DNA from: Sphaerisporangium flaviroseum
GTDB lineage: Bacteria; Actinomycetota; Actinomycetes; Streptosporangiales; Streptosporangiaceae
Direction: 5' to 3'
DNA: 64,000 bases
Assembly (NCBI RefSeq): GCF_039537005.1
Contig: NZ_BAAAZR010000002.1
Location: forward strand, 124,001-188,000
Shown here: positions 27,131 to 36,863 of the stretch, piece after piece
How positions within the stretch are numbered: the first letter of the stretch is position 1
Layout of the letters: the number at the start of each line of letters is the position of its first letter
Position numbers and translations under genes: made by a program
Notes under the pieces: generated by a model
Seen by the model: only the letters and a program-made list of their open reading frames with translations
Told to the model about the DNA's origin: nothing
Database searches by the model: none

Positions 27131-27180
27131 CGTCACAAGAGAACGATCGGCAAGATTCGCATCACACAGGAGGAGATCGA

Positions 27181-27450
27181 ATGAGCACCGTCCACCCTGG
27201 GGACCTCAGCGTCTCGGCGATCCAGGAAAAGGTCGAGAAAATCTGGAAAGACGTGCTCGCGGTGGTCCCGGGCGAGGAGGACGCGACGTTCTTCGAGCTG
27301 CAGGGGGAGTCCATCGCGGCCACCCGGATCGCCTCGCGCGTCGAGGAGGAGATCGGCGTCGACATCGAGGTGGCCGACCTGTTCGAGGACGACCCGACCC
27401 TTGAGGCCTTCGTGCGGACCGTCGTGGGAAAGGCGGGGGCCTCGTCCTAG
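27181..27450 (+). CDS. free-standing peptidyl carrier protein (SgcC2-like)
   Basis: An 89-residue carrier protein with helix I around VSAIQEKVEKIWKDVL. The attachment site is FFELQGESIAATRI, with Ser44 in the phosphopantetheine position and Gln in place of the usual first Gly. It is the expected in-trans carrier for beta-tyrosine: loaded by the A domain, hydroxylated by the SgcC-like enzyme while bound, then released by the condensation enzyme. AGGAGG precedes the ATG. A paralogue at 43615-43875 lacks the serine. Confidence 0.9.
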   Translation: MSTVHPGDLSVSAIQEKVEKIWKDVLAVVPGEEDATFFELQGESIAATRIASRVEEEIGVDIEVADLFEDDPTLEAFVRTVVGKAGASS

Positions 27451-27485
27451 GCCCGGCGCCACGCCCCTCGATCGCCGGATACCGA

Positions 27486-27537
27486 AGCCCCTGGTAGACG
27501 AGTCGCGGATCTCCCGCGACCGTCAGGACCAGGGGCT
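27486..27537. terminator. hairpin terminator after carrier gene
   Basis: The outer stem AGCCCCTGGT/ACCAGGGGCT and inner stem GTCGCGG/CCGCGAC form a long two-part hairpin, 36 bp past the carrier stop. Confidence 0.7.
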
Positions 27538-27541
27538 CGTT

Positions 27542-27641
27542 GCCGTCCCGCCACGATGACGTGGGCGCCGTCCCGCCACGATGACGTGGGCGCCGTCCCG
27601 CCGCGATCGCGTGGGCGCGGTACGGCCGCGATGAGAAGGGG
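27542..27641. repeat. 25-bp tandem repeats, about four copies
   Basis: The unit gccgtcccgccacgatgac plus gtgggc starts at 27542, 27567 and 27592, with a degenerate fourth copy at 27617. The first two are identical. No coding role is evident. It lies in the 392-bp convergent gap 27451-27842. Confidence 0.85.
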
Positions 27642-27660
27642 CCCGCGTGAAGGTCCCGCG

Positions 27661-27740
27661 ATGAGGGCCTTGGTGAGAGGGACCGTGATGAGGGCCTTGG
27701 TGAGAGGGGCCGTGATGAGGAGGGCTTCGTACAAAGGGCC
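27661..27740. repeat. 27-bp tandem repeats, two to three copies
   Basis: The unit begins ATGAGGGCCTTGGTGAGAGG and recurs at 27661 and 27688 with one difference, with a decayed third copy at 27715. It is unrelated to the 25-bp array just before it. Confidence 0.8.
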
Positions 27741-27804
27741 GCTTCGAGAAGGGCCGGTGCGCCGGGAAGGGGTACGGCCGCGCCGTGCTTGCGGCGGAAA
27801 GGGC

Positions 27805-27835
27805 GGAGCCACCCGACGCGACGTCGGGTGGCTCC
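27805..27835. terminator. hairpin terminator after SgcC-type hydroxylase
   Basis: GGAGCCACCCGACG pairs perfectly over 14 bp with 27822-27835 around a 3-nt loop, 8 bp beyond the stop of the leftward hydroxylase. Confidence 0.85.
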
Positions 27836-27842
27836 GGCCCGC

Positions 27843-29429
<1,587 letters not shown>

Positions 29430-29649
29430 CGGACTGCTTCCCTCTTCTAGCACCTCAACTCCTTGATGAATCGGTAGCCGTCGAGCCGTCCATGGGACGC
29501 GCCCGAAGAAAAGTCCGAGATCGCACGCGCGCGCCGGCGGGAAGGTGAGGGAACGGCGGGAGCCGGATACCTCCCGCTCGCCGGCGGTGATGGGCGGGCA
29601 CCCCGCAAGCCTGTTGCGGACTCTAATCGTCACATCAGGAGTTCCCGGC

Positions 29650-29667
29650 GGGCATCTTTCACATTGC
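29650..29667 (-). promoter_or_regulatory. cluster box 9a, upstream of SgcC-type hydroxylase
   Basis: The minus-strand sequence GCAATGTGAAAGATGCCC is followed after 17 nt by TGACGATTAGAG (29632-29621). It shares the 412-bp divergent gap 29430-29841 with box 9b. Confidence 0.7.
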
Positions 29668-29695
29668 GGTGTGGACGCCCTCTACCACGAGACCC

Positions 29696-29713
29696 GCAAT
29701 TCAGAAGATGCGT
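29696..29713 (+). promoter_or_regulatory. cluster box 9b, upstream of second flavin monooxygenase
   Basis: GCAATTCAGAAGATGCGT is followed after 18 nt by GACCGT (29732-29737). It points to the gene at 29842. Confidence 0.7.
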
Positions 29714-29841
29714 CTGCGGAGCGGGAAATGCGACCGTCGGATGGTGAGCATCGGCGGACGGCCATTCGGCCACGACTGGATTCCGGCCATCCGGCGTATC
29801 TTGCCGGCTCCGCGCATTCTCGTCGGATTCTTTAGGAGGAT

Positions 29842-31026
29842 ATGGTGCTGACGACCGATGTTCCGACGCGGGAGGAGTTCGCTCGCCGCGCGTCCGAACT
29901 GGTGCCCGTTCTGCGCAAGCACGCGGCCTGGGCGGAGGAGAACCGGCGGATTCACGAGGAGTCCATCGAGGCTCTGGCCGACGCCGGGATCTTCAAGCTG
30001 CGGGTTCCCGTCCGCTACGGCGGTTACGAGTGCGACACCCGCACGCTGGTCGACGTGGCATCGGAGCTCGGCAGGGCCGACGGCTCCACGTCCTGGGTGG
30101 CGTCGGTGTACTGGATCCCGACCTGGATGACCTGCATGTTCCCCGACCAGGTCCAGGACGAGGTGTTCTCCACCCCGGACGTGCGCATCTGCGGGACGCT
30201 GAGCCCGACCGCGATGGCCGCCCCCGTCGACGGCGGCATCGTCGTCAACGGCAAGTGGGGCTTCATCAGCGGCGCGCTGCACAGCCACTGGCAGGTCGTC
30301 GTGGCGATCCTGGTCGGCGGTGAGGGCGAGCCCATGCCGATCATCGCGGTGGTCCCGATCTCCGAGCTGCAGATCGTCGACGACTGGCACACCTCCGGCC
30401 TCAAGGGCACCGGCAGCGTCAGCACGATCGCGCAGGACGTGTTCGTCCCGGCCGAGCGCTGGCTTCCGCTGCCCGTGGTGCTGCAGGGCCAGTCCACCTC
30501 GCCGGCCAACGCCGACCGGCCGATCTACCGGGCACCGCTGCTGCCGGTCGCCTCGGCGTCCTCGGTCGGTACCACGATCGGCCTGGCCAAGGGCGCGATG
30601 GAGACCTTCCTCGAGCGCCTTCCCGAGCGCAAGATCACCTACACCGGTTACTCCAGCCAGGCCGAGGCGCCGCTGACCCACCTGCAGGTGGCCGACGCCG
30701 CCATGAAGATCGACGAGGCCGAGTTCCACGCCCACCGCCTGGCGGCGCTGGTGGACGGCAAGGGTGCCGAGGGCGCGTCCTGGACGCTGGAGGAGCGCGC
30801 GAGGGCGCGTGCCGACATGGGTGCGGTGTGCAAGCTCGCGAAGGAGGCCGTGGACGTCCTCAACACGGCCAGCGGCGGAGGCTCCATCTACAGCCACGTG
30901 CCGATCCAGCGGATCGCCCGTGACATCCAGGCCGTCAACCTGCACGCCCTGATGCACCCGAACACCAACGCCGAGTTGTACGGCCGGGTCCTGTGCGGCC
31001 TCGAGCCCAACACGCTCTACATCTGA
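29842..31026 (+). CDS. acyl-CoA dehydrogenase-fold flavin monooxygenase (group D)
   Basis: A 394-residue paralogue of the enzyme at 17439-18686. The shared blocks are ADAGIFKLRVPVRYGGYECD, RADGSTSWVAS and DDWHTSGLKGTGSVSTIAQD. The C-terminal helical domain includes NTASGGGSIYSHVPIQRIAR. As with HsaA/KijD3-type proteins, reduced flavin from a partner is expected. Two such enzymes in one cluster suggest two separate oxygenations, one possibly on an amino sugar as in CalE10. TAGGAGGA precedes the ATG. It is cotranscribed with the SgcJ-like gene 67 bp downstream. Confidence 0.82.
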   Translation: MVLTTDVPTREEFARRASELVPVLRKHAAWAEENRRIHEESIEALADAGIFKLRVPVRYGGYECDTRTLVDVASELGRADGSTSWVASVYWIPTWMTCMFPDQVQDEVFSTPDVRICGTLSPTAMAAPVDGGIVVNGKWGFISGALHSHWQVVVAILVGGEGEPMPIIAVVPISELQIVDDWHTSGLKGTGSVSTIAQDVFVPAERWLPLPVVLQGQSTSPANADRPIYRAPLLPVASASSVGTTIGLAKGAMETFLERLPERKITYTGYSSQAEAPLTHLQVADAAMKIDEAEFHAHRLAALVDGKGAEGASWTLEERARARADMGAVCKLAKEAVDVLNTASGGGSIYSHVPIQRIARDIQAVNLHALMHPNTNAELYGRVLCGLEPNTLYI

Positions 31027-31092
31027 CCACCGGGGCGGTGCCCGGCCTGGTGATCCACCGCGGCACCGCCTCTCATGGAGAAGGGTTGACCC

Positions 31093-31527
31093 ATGGCCAC
31101 ATCGAATTCCTCAGCGACCATCGACGCCGGTGTGTCGGACGCGGACAAGGCCGCTGTGGCCGCCGTGCCCGGACGCATCGTCGCCGCGTGGGCGCGCCAC
31201 GACGCGAAGGCGTTCGCCGACGTCTTCACCCCGGACGGGACCATGATCCTTCCCGGGTTCTATCGCAAGGGCGCCGATGAGATCGAGGCGTTCATGGCGG
31301 GAGCCTTCGAGGGTCCCTACAAGGGCACCCAGGTGACCGGGAAGCCGCTCGACCTGCGGTTCCTCGGCGCCGACGCCGCCCTGGTCATCACCCTGGGCGG
31401 CGTGCTGGCCCCCGGGGAGACCGAGGTCTCCGACGAGCGCGCCATCCGCGCGACGTGGGTGGTCACCCGGTACGAGGGGGAGTGGAGGCTCGCCGCCTAC
31501 CAGAACAGCCCTCGCGGCGCCGCCTGA
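31093..31527 (+). CDS. SgcJ/EcaC-type NTF2-like protein
   Basis: A 144-residue SnoaL/NTF2-fold protein. RIVAAWARHDAKAFADVF, TPDGTMILPGFYRKGADEI and RATWVVTRYEGEWRLAAYQN match the SgcJ family first named in the C-1027 cluster. The fold makes a cone-shaped ligand pocket. SgcJ homologues accompany nine-membered enediyne PKSs and affect formation of the core, but their exact chemistry is unsettled. Its presence is the best hint that an enediyne or enediyne-derived scaffold may be involved, although no PKS lies in this window. Confidence 0.85.
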   Translation: MATSNSSATIDAGVSDADKAAVAAVPGRIVAAWARHDAKAFADVFTPDGTMILPGFYRKGADEIEAFMAGAFEGPYKGTQVTGKPLDLRFLGADAALVITLGGVLAPGETEVSDERAIRATWVVTRYEGEWRLAAYQNSPRGAA

Positions 31528-31560
31528 TCTCGGGCCGGAGCCGAACCTCGGCAGAGTGAT

Positions 31561-31594
31561 CGGGCCGGGCGGCCACGTGAGGCCGCCCGGCCCG
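31561..31594. terminator. hairpin terminator after SgcJ-like gene
   Basis: CGGGCCGGGCGGCC pairs perfectly over 14 bp with 31581-31594 and is followed by TCCCTTT. Confidence 0.85.
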
Positions 31595-32100
31595 TCCCTT
31601 TCGCGGGCGCGGAACCGCGACATCCATCGACCCGGCGACCGCACCCGAACGCCCCGGATGGACCGGGAGGCACGTGCGCGCCGGGCCGCCGGCATCGGCA
31701 CGGCCGACCCATTCCTCCCCATCACGACCCCTTGTTTCCGCCCCCGGCCGCGGTATCGCGAATAGGGGGCACAGGCCGAACAAAAGGGGTGAGAACCACG
31801 GCCGGCCGGTCGATCCCGAAGAATCCGCGAACAATCGAATGACGGAACACGCCTGCTTCTTCCACATTGCTGCATGGGGCGCCGAACGTTGACGCGTGCT
31901 TTGTGCCCTGTGTTGTATTGATGTGGTGTCGAGCATCTAGTACGACCCGCGACACTGGCCGGGACGCCGGCGGCCGGGGAGGCCCGGCTCGTGGCCCCGC
32001 CAACGGCACGACCCTTCCGGTCCGCGGCACGCGCCCGAGAGCCGGAGGGCTTCACCCCGGCCCTGCGGGGACTCCGGGATCCGTCGCGAGGAGTGACTTG
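31595..32100. other. long intergenic region before YcaO-like gene
   Basis: This stretch has no convincing gene. Around 31850-31950 it is less GC-rich than its surroundings. TTGACG at 31889-31894 with TGTATT 19 nt later is a possible promoter for the YcaO-like gene. A cluster-box-like sequence at 31853-31870 lies on the opposite strand. A 17-codon frame at 31839-31892 has no RBS. Confidence 0.4.
31853..31870 (-). promoter_or_regulatory. degenerate cluster box 11
   Basis: On the minus strand this reads GCAATGTGGAAGAAGCAG, close to box 9a, but no leftward gene starts here. It may act on the rightward YcaO-like gene or be decayed. No good -10 is seen at the usual distance. Confidence 0.35.
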
Positions 32101-33141
32101 ATGGCGCCCACATCTGACACATCACAGTCGGCGACTTCGGCGCCGCCGTCGCCGTCACCTCTGGAGGAGATCGCCGAGAGTCTCGGCGGGGAGGTCTACC
32201 TCGCGTACGCGCAGCGGCCGGACTCGGCGGTCGTCACCGTCGCGGCGGGTTTCTCGCCGGAGGCGGCGGGAGACAGGGCGAGGACACGGGCCGCGGCGCT
32301 CGACGCTCTGTACCGTCTTCCCGACGGCGTCCTCGAGAGCCACACAGGCCATGACGGCAGGGTTCTGTCCCTGGCCGACTTCATGCCCGAGGCCCCCGCG
32401 GACGCCCGCGCGCGCGTCGCCGGGATCGGCCTGCTCAGCGGGGAGCGCTATCTCCTGCCGGCCGAGGTCGTGTGGATGGGGGACCGGGACTGCCGGGTCG
32501 AGCCGACCGCGGTCGGCGTGATCTCCGGCACCTCCGACGGCGTCTCAGGAGCGATCGCCGACCTCCTCGCCCACGACATGGTCGCGCGCTGGTGGGCGAA
32601 CCCCCGGATGCCGCTGCTGCGGGTCTCGCGGCACCTGGACAGGCTGATCCCCCCGAGCGCGGCCTCCGCGGTCGAGGCCCTGGGGCTGCGCGTCTCCGCG
32701 TTCGTCCTGCCCGGCCCCGACTTCCAGATCGCCATCGTCGGGGTCAGCGAGGAGGGCACGACGATAGCGACCGCCGCCGCGCGTTCGGTGAAGGCGGCGG
32801 TCGGCGAGGCGTTCCTGCGGGCGATGGCGGCGCGGGCACAGCCGTGGAACACGCTGTCGACCGCGGACTCCCTGCGCCGCCTCACGGTGTGGCATCGCGA
32901 GGTCGACTACCTGGCCTACCTGGAGTGGTCCGCCCTGGACGGCGATGCGTCGATGGTCGATTCGCCTGAGCTGCGGGACGGCGTTCCCGGCTGGGCCGAC
33001 ATCGCCTGCCGCCGGTTCGGGCACGAGCCGATCCTGGTCGAGCTGGGAGTGTTCGGCGATCCGGTGAAGGTGGTCTGCCCCGGCGCCGCGTGTTACCGCA
33101 CGGTGCCGCCTGGCACGACGCTTCCCTGCCCCGTGCCCTAG
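32101..33141 (+). CDS. YcaO-like protein ending in a PxPxP motif
   Basis: A 346-residue protein whose blocks match YcaO domains in order: ARVAGIGLLSGERYLLPAE, then GTSDGVSGAIADLLAHDMVA, then TAAARSVKAAVGEAFLRAMA. YcaO enzymes use ATP to make azolines, thioamides or amidines. The usual Glu pairs that bind Mg-ATP appear changed: ALDALYR replaces AEALER, and ADLLAHDM replaces ELIERDA. Yet the C-terminus is LPCPVP, a PxPxP end typical of azoline-forming YcaOs. No E1-like, TfuA or precursor-peptide gene is near. It is either an unusual small-molecule enzyme or a pseudoenzyme. GAGGAG precedes the ATG. Its stop overlaps that of the MarR gene by 4 bp. Confidence 0.7.
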   Translation: MAPTSDTSQSATSAPPSPSPLEEIAESLGGEVYLAYAQRPDSAVVTVAAGFSPEAAGDRARTRAAALDALYRLPDGVLESHTGHDGRVLSLADFMPEAPADARARVAGIGLLSGERYLLPAEVVWMGDRDCRVEPTAVGVISGTSDGVSGAIADLLAHDMVARWWANPRMPLLRVSRHLDRLIPPSAASAVEALGLRVSAFVLPGPDFQIAIVGVSEEGTTIATAAARSVKAAVGEAFLRAMAARAQPWNTLSTADSLRRLTVWHREVDYLAYLEWSALDGDASMVDSPELRDGVPGWADIACRRFGHEPILVELGVFGDPVKVVCPGAACYRTVPPGTTLPCPVP

Positions 33142-33629
33142 GCGGTGCCCGCTCCGCCCGGCTGTTCCGCGCCGCGGTCGTGCACCAGACGCCAGAGGAA
33201 CTTGCTGAACAACTCGCGCTCCTCGGGAGCGAACGGGGCCAGGAAGGTGTCCAGAGCGTTCAGCATGGCAGGGCCGAGCTTGTGACGCAGGAGCGCCTGC
33301 CCTTCCGTCGTGAGGGCGATCGCGTATTTGCGCCGGTCATCGGGGTTGCGCGCGCGCTGGACGAGGCCGGCCCGCTCCAGCCCGTCGACGACGCTCACCA
33401 TGGTGGTCCGGTCGATGCCGTGGGAGCGCGCCAGTTGCTGCTGTGACTGGGGGCCGATCGACTCGATGGCCGTGAGCACGATGAAATCCTTCGACCGTAA
33501 CCCGAAGGGCTCCACCGCCGACTCCAGGATCTGGTTGAACAGATCGTTCGCCTTGCTCAGCAGGACACTTGGGGAGCCGGCGAGGAAGTCCGGGAGCGGG
33601 GCATCGGTACTCGCAGAATCAGCGCTCAC
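33138..33629 (-). CDS. MarR-family transcriptional regulator
   Basis: A 163-residue winged-helix regulator. IGPQSQQQLARSHGIDRTTM is the helix-turn-helix, followed by VVDGLERAGLVQRARNPDDRRKYAIAL as recognition helix and wing. MarR proteins are dimeric repressors usually released by a phenolic or toxic ligand, so it may sense the cluster product. GTG at 33629 follows GGAAGG. It is divergent from the small ORF and the second MarR gene across 230 bp. Confidence 0.9.
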   Translation of the reverse strand: MSADSASTDAPLPDFLAGSPSVLLSKANDLFNQILESAVEPFGLRSKDFIVLTAIESIGPQSQQQLARSHGIDRTTMVSVVDGLERAGLVQRARNPDDRRKYAIALTTEGQALLRHKLGPAMLNALDTFLAPFAPEERELFSKFLWRLVHDRGAEQPGGAGTA

Positions 33630-33740
33630 AACGTGCCTTCCGTGGTGACCTGTCCCGCAACGTACGGCATGCCCCTCATCAAGCACACCGGTATACGGCA
33701 CGAGTGTCACACGGAGGCATAGGCGGTGCAACCGCCGATC

Positions 33741-33765
33741 TCAAATCATCAGCTTCACTGATTGA
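33741..33765. promoter_or_regulatory. possible MarR operator
   Basis: TCAAATCA and TGATTGA form an imperfect inverted repeat with a 10-nt spacer between the two divergent MarR transcription units. TTGACA overlaps its right end. This is a candidate autoregulatory site only. Confidence 0.35.
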
Positions 33766-33858
33766 CAGGGAAACTGACGATCTGCGAAGCTACTTAATGC
33801 GTGTGGGGTGCGAAGGGGTCACGGCAGGGGTGGGGCCCCTCATGGCGAGGAGGAGTCC

Positions 33859-34023
33859 ATGTCGGAGCTGCAGGGCGGTCCTGACGCGGGGACCACATGG
33901 GACCAGGTCAGGGCCTGGCCGGCATCGTGTGACGTCTCGGGGTTCGCTCGCGTCGCGACATGGCGGGCCCGCAAGGGGTGGCCCTCGGGCGTCGTCGAGT
34001 TCGCGATCAACGCGACCTGGTAG
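33859..34023 (+). CDS. 54-residue hypothetical protein
   Basis: A short frame beginning MSELQGGPDAG, with a strong AGGAGGAG RBS seven bases before the ATG. It contains four Trp and ends FAINATW; no signal peptide or membrane helix is seen. Its stop is 3-45 bp before the second MarR gene, depending on which MarR start is used. I do not recognise it. It could be a small regulator, a leader peptide coupling translation to the MarR gene, or spurious. Confidence 0.5.
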   Translation: MSELQGGPDAGTTWDQVRAWPASCDVSGFARVATWRARKGWPSGVVEFAINATW

Positions 34024-34068
34024 GACATGGAAGACTGGGGTCTTCCCGATCCGCTGAGGGGTGGAGCC

Positions 34069-34536
34069 ATGGGCGGAAACGGGCACGAGCCCGCGACGGC
34101 CGCGCGACGGCTGGCCGAGTCCACCGGCTGGCTGCTCACCGACGCGGCGCGCGAGATCACGCTGAAGCTGGAAGAGGCGCTCAAGGGCACCGGCCTCCGC
34201 TGGAGGGACTATGGAGTGCTCGTCGTGCTCGAAGCGGACGGGCCGCTGTCACAGCAGGAGATAGGCCGGCGGCTGGCCGTCGACCGGTCGACGATGGTGC
34301 ACGTCATCGATGTCCTGGAACAGCAGGGGCTGGTCGTGCGCAGCCGCGACCGCGCCGACCGGCGGGCCTACTCCATCGAGCTGACCGGCCCTGGCCGCAC
34401 GCTGCTGGTCGAGGTGCTCCACCCGCTGACCGCGCGGGTGCACAGCGGTGTGATGGCCAGGCTCACCCACGAGGACCGCGCTCACCTCAACCGGATCCTC
34501 GCGCAACTCGCCGGCGGCGCTCCGCGGCCCGAGTGA
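34069..34536 (+). CDS. MarR-family transcriptional regulator
   Basis: A 155-residue MarR protein. GPLSQQEIGRRLAVDRSTMV is the recognition region, and RSRDRADRRAYSIELT is the wing. It shares the RSTM/RTTM recognition pattern with the divergent MarR at 33138-33629 but is not a close copy. The ATG at 34069 follows GGTGGAG; an in-frame ATG at 34027 would add 14 residues. It may sense an intermediate or product and control self-protection or biosynthesis. Confidence 0.88.
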   Translation: MGGNGHEPATAARRLAESTGWLLTDAAREITLKLEEALKGTGLRWRDYGVLVVLEADGPLSQQEIGRRLAVDRSTMVHVIDVLEQQGLVVRSRDRADRRAYSIELTGPGRTLLVEVLHPLTARVHSGVMARLTHEDRAHLNRILAQLAGGAPRPE

Positions 34537-34666
34537 GCACTATATGAGTGAGTATGGACCATCTGCTCTCTGATAGTTTGTAATTCGACGTATCCATGGA
34601 GCCGGGCAAGGGCTGAGGACCCCCGTGGTCCTCCCTTGGGTGAGGTACATGGCGAGGAGGTGAGCC

Positions 34667-35653
34667 ATGGACATTTCCGTCATCGGTGTTCCAGCTGAAG
34701 CAGTAGAGATCTATCGGTACTTCCTTCGACACCGCGGCGATGGCATCGGCTCGATCCGCCAGGCCCTCGACCTGGACCCCGATACCATCGAGGGCGCCAT
34801 CGACACGCTCGAACGGCTGTCCCTGCTCGACCTCACCGACCGCCACCGCGTGATGGCCACCGAGCCCAGAGTCGGGATCGAACGCCTCATCGAGCAGCGC
34901 CTGAACGAGCTGAACACGGAGATACGCCGCGTCCTGTCGACACGCGACGCCATCGCGTCCTTCGTGGAGGACCAGCAGCACGGCGAGAAGGCCAACTCGG
35001 CGCTCGACATCGAGCGCGTGGAGGGCCTCGACCGCGTTCGCCAGCGGCTGGACGACCTCGGATTCTTCTCCTACAAGGAAACGCTGTGCCTGCATCCGGG
35101 CGGGCCGCTTTCGCTCGGCGCCATCGAAACGGCGCTTCCCCTGGACACCCGTTCATTGCGCCGCGGGCTCGCGGTGAAAGCCGTTTACCACCCCAAGGCA
35201 CTTGACGACGCGAATATGTCGGCATATCTGCGTGAAGTCGTGAGCCTCGGCGGCCAGATTCACATCACCGAAGATCCCATGGACCGGATGCTGATATTCG
35301 ACCGCAGCGTCGCGGTCGTTCCGATCCATCCCAAGGAGAGCTCCCGCGGCGCGCTCCTGGTCAAGGAGCCGGGCCTGGTGTCCCAGCTGGTCACCTACTT
35401 CGACGGCGTGTGGGACGGCGCCACCGACTTCCGCGAGTTCATCGAGCCCAGCTCGGACGCCCCTCTCCTGTCCGACCTGGAGAGAAAGGTGCTCGCGGTC
35501 ATGGCCACGGCCGACAAGGACGAGATCGCGGCTCGCGAGATCGACGTCTCCGTCCGTACGTATCGCCGTTATGTCGCCGACCTCATGGCCCGGCTCGGCG
35601 CCGTCAACCGTTTCCAGGCCGCACTGCGCGCCAAGGAAGAGAACTGGATCTGA
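34667..35653 (+). CDS. TrmB/LuxR-type transcriptional regulator
   Basis: A 328-residue regulator. The N-terminal 65 residues look like a TrmB winged helix (AVEIYRYFLRHRGDGIGSIR). A coiled stretch (LIEQRLNELNTEIRRVL) and a phospholipase-D-like sensor region follow. A C-terminal LuxR helix-turn-helix spans about 265-328 (AREIDVSVRTYRRYVADLMA). This architecture is common among pathway-specific regulators in actinomycete clusters. It is the best candidate in the window for the activator that reads the 18-bp box, which is absent from its own upstream region. That link is inference. Confidence 0.85.
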   Translation: MDISVIGVPAEAVEIYRYFLRHRGDGIGSIRQALDLDPDTIEGAIDTLERLSLLDLTDRHRVMATEPRVGIERLIEQRLNELNTEIRRVLSTRDAIASFVEDQQHGEKANSALDIERVEGLDRVRQRLDDLGFFSYKETLCLHPGGPLSLGAIETALPLDTRSLRRGLAVKAVYHPKALDDANMSAYLREVVSLGGQIHITEDPMDRMLIFDRSVAVVPIHPKESSRGALLVKEPGLVSQLVTYFDGVWDGATDFREFIEPSSDAPLLSDLERKVLAVMATADKDEIAAREIDVSVRTYRRYVADLMARLGAVNRFQAALRAKEENWI

Positions 35654-35752
35654 CGGTCCGCCGCGGATATTCGATGGACCGCCGAGGCGTTGTTTCGGTT
35701 TATACGACAATGGCGGTTCAACGGCTTTTCTCGTGATCGGATAACGGACGCA

Positions 35753-35770
35753 GCACACTCGGAGATGACA
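35753..35770 (+). promoter_or_regulatory. cluster box 12, upstream of SDR-carboxylase operon
   Basis: GCACACTCGGAGATGACA keeps the core GGAGATG and lies 50 bp before the SDR start. TTTGACTGG follows about 17-19 nt later. Confidence 0.5.
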
Positions 35771-35819
35771 GCCGAGAGCGTCAGGCATTTGACTGGTGTG
35801 GATCAGAGGAGATGGTCTG

Positions 35820-36863
35820 ATGCTGGTGAGTGTGACCGGCGGAACCGGATTCGTCGGTGCCCATTCGATTGCGGCGATCGTGCGGATGGGACATCGGGTT
35901 CGCATGCTCGTCCGCGACACGGCCAAGATCGACCAGGCGCTGGCGCCGTTCGACCTCGATCGCGCCGCCATCGACGTGGTCGCCGGGGATGTCACGGACG
36001 AGCAGAGCGTGGCCCGCGCGGTGCGCGGCGCCGACGCGGTGCTGCACGCCGCGTCGGTGTATTCCTTCGACAGCAGGTTCCACGCCCGTATGCGGGAGAC
36101 CAACGAACGCGGCACCGAGCTTGTGCTGGGCGCCGCGCGGCGGGCCGTCGGCGGCCCGATCGTCCACGTCTCCAGCGTCGTCGCCATGTTCCCGGCGCGA
36201 GGCCGCGTCGTCGACGCCGGCTCGCCCGTCGGCCGGCCGCGCGAGACGTACATGGCGACCAAGGCCGCGGCCGAGGTCATCGCCCGGCGGCACCAGGACG
36301 AGGGGGCGCCTGTCGTCATCACCTACCCGCCCGCCCTGCTCGGCCCGCACGATCCGAACCTGGGCGACCAGAACGCGCGCGTCCGCAGCGTGCTGCGCGG
36401 GCTCACGCCCATGTGGCCGCTCGGCGGGTTCCCCGTCGGCGACGTGCGCGACACCGCGGCGCTGCACGCCAGGCTCCTCACCTCACCGGGCGACGGGCCC
36501 GGCCGCCATTTCGGTCCGGGCCGTTACCTGTCCACCCGGGAGTACGTGGCGGTGCTGCGCGAGGTCACCGGGCGTACGCTTCCGGCGCTCTTCCTCCCGG
36601 CCCGTGCCATGATCCCGGTCGGGCTGCTCGCCGACAGGGTCCAGCGGGTGTGGCCGTGGCACATCCCCGCCGAATACGGGGCCATCTACACCTGCGCCTG
36701 CGCCACACGAGTGGCCGAGAACGCCGACACGGGCGGGATCGGCCCCCGGCCCGTCGCCGAGACCGTCCGGGACACGGTGCGCTGGCTCCACGAGAGCGGC
36801 CAGGTGACCGCTCGGCAGGCGGGGCTGGCGGAGCCGAGCCTGTCGTCTGTAGGAGCGCAATGA
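35820..36863 (+). CDS. NAD(P)-dependent SDR reductase (dihydroflavonol reductase-like)
   Basis: A 347-residue extended SDR with VSVTGGTGFVGAHS at the N-terminus and YMATK as the YxxxK catalytic pair. VLHAASVYSF replaces the usual NAAG region. The family reduces ketones or acts on 3-beta-hydroxysteroid-like and sugar substrates. AGAGGAGATGGTC precedes the ATG. Its stop overlaps the carboxylase start (ATGA at 36860), so the two are coupled. It may reduce a keto intermediate of the scaffold or the keto-sugar left by the 3-dehydrase; sequence does not decide. Confidence 0.8.
   Translation: MLVSVTGGTGFVGAHSIAAIVRMGHRVRMLVRDTAKIDQALAPFDLDRAAIDVVAGDVTDEQSVARAVRGADAVLHAASVYSFDSRFHARMRETNERGTELVLGAARRAVGGPIVHVSSVVAMFPARGRVVDAGSPVGRPRETYMATKAAAEVIARRHQDEGAPVVITYPPALLGPHDPNLGDQNARVRSVLRGLTPMWPLGGFPVGDVRDTAALHARLLTSPGDGPGRHFGPGRYLSTREYVAVLREVTGRTLPALFLPARAMIPVGLLADRVQRVWPWHIPAEYGAIYTCACATRVAENADTGGIGPRPVAETVRDTVRWLHESGQVTARQAGLAEPSLSSVGAQ

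Noticed and set aside
31839..31892. Short peptide (17 codons) before the YcaO-like gene as a RiPP precursor
   Set aside because: No ribosome binding site, no leader/core layout, and the frame overlaps a box-like sequence.
35690..36859. N-terminal extension of the carboxyltransferase frame across the SDR gene
   Set aside because: The frame is open by GC bias only. The SDR in the other frame has full domain structure, and the ATGA overlap with an RBS fixes the carboxyltransferase start.
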